A DNA stretch of 64,000 nucleotides, from NCBI RefSeq assembly GCF_004340985.1, contig NZ_SLYB01000012.1, positions 21,337 through 85,336 of the forward strand, given 5' to 3'. The first letter of the stretch is position 1; each line of letters begins with the position of its first letter. The position numbers and the translations under genes were made by a program. This DNA is from Cricetibacter osteomyelitidis. Its GTDB lineage: Bacteria; Pseudomonadota; Gammaproteobacteria; Enterobacterales; Pasteurellaceae. The notes beneath the pieces are model-generated. The model was given only the letters and a program-made list of their open reading frames with translations, made no database searches and was not told the origin of the DNA. Below are positions 63,777 through 64,000 of the stretch, piece after piece.

Positions 63777-63973
63777 AATATTCTCCCAATGGAACTAATT
63801 GTTATTTATTTACAATAATATCGCAGTGTTGTGTTTGATTTCAACCAATTCTTGTTGACTGCTCTTTTCTCATTTTCTAATAGCTGGTTCTATATTATCC
63901 ATCATTTTCCCCAGTTGAATCATTATACGTTATATAGTAGCGTAAGTTTTTTATCATTAAACGATAATTTTAC
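63777..63973. other. Upstream region of the glycosyltransferase cluster
   Basis: About 200 AT-rich bases without a coding frame. They must contain the minus-strand promoter of the cluster, but no convincing -35/-10 pair can be singled out. Confidence 0.5.
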
Positions 63974-64000
63974 AAAAAATAAACCCCGCTTTAAGCGGGG
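63974..64000 (-). terminator. Terminator of a minus-strand gene beyond the right edge
   Basis: CCCCGC (63984-63989) and GCGGGG (63995-64000) pair around TTTAA. On the minus strand the stem is followed by TTTATTTTTTG, a clear T-run. It should end a transcript that enters from the right and so insulates the glycosyltransferase cluster. Confidence 0.75.

Overview
The window is a piece of a chromosome from the family Pasteurellaceae, on the Haemophilus / Pasteurella / Aggregatibacter side. Two things point there. More than forty exact copies (counted by eye) of the Haemophilus-type DNA uptake sequence AAGTGCGGT / ACCGCACTT are scattered through it. The gene set also includes family hallmarks: a secreted ATP-dependent DNA ligase, a peroxiredoxin-glutaredoxin fusion, and a phase-variable sugar-transferase locus with a tetranucleotide repeat. 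I cannot name the species.

Layout. 1-15171 (+): tsf (3' end), pyrH, a Sel1-repeat lipoprotein-like gene, frr, then the envelope run dxr-uppS-cdsA-rseP-bamA-skp-lpxD-fabZ-lpxA-lpxB-rnhB, which joins isoprenoid carrier, phospholipid, outer-membrane protein assembly and lipid A synthesis. 15173-24249: mixed single genes on both strands: ycdY-type chaperone, mepS-type endopeptidase, a DUF333 lipoprotein, ligA, cysS, ppiB, yjjV, a KefB/KefC antiporter, a collapsed nitroreductase and metY. 24442-27713 (+): yibN, secB, gpsA, cysE and a SirB2-like membrane gene. 27755-31639 (-): mreD, mreC, mreB (rod shape) and gapA. 31982-36048 (+): the macromolecular synthesis operon rpsU-dnaG-rpoD. 36120-38128 (-): sixA and miaB.

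38452-56636 (+): a complete division and cell-wall (dcw) cluster, mraZ-rsmH-ftsL-ftsI-murE-murF-mraY-murD-ftsW-murG-murC-ddlB-ftsQ-ftsA-ftsZ-lpxC, almost without gaps and with several overlapping stop/start codons. It is preceded by a four-fold 10-bp-spaced GTGG repeat that looks like the MraZ operator and followed by a strong terminator. 56824-60252: an unknown secreted protein, folA and fabR (overlapping), and oxyR divergent from its likely target, the peroxiredoxin-glutaredoxin gene.

60317-63776 (-): an AT-rich run of three overlapping glycosyltransferase genes, nearly free of uptake sequences and probably making lipooligosaccharide or another surface glycan. The last gene is split by about 21 copies of the tetranucleotide CAAT, placed in mid-gene rather than at the 5' end. 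In this sequence it is out of frame (OFF); losing one unit or gaining two would restore a protein of about 357 residues. This is the most interesting locus here. Most of the rest is conserved core genome. Smaller oddities are a doubled C-terminal peptide in FtsZ, a 22-bp tandem duplication that rewrites the end of a lipoprotein, an in-frame collapsed nfsB-like gene, a rhodanese without its catalytic cysteine, and two families of short palindromic intergenic repeats.
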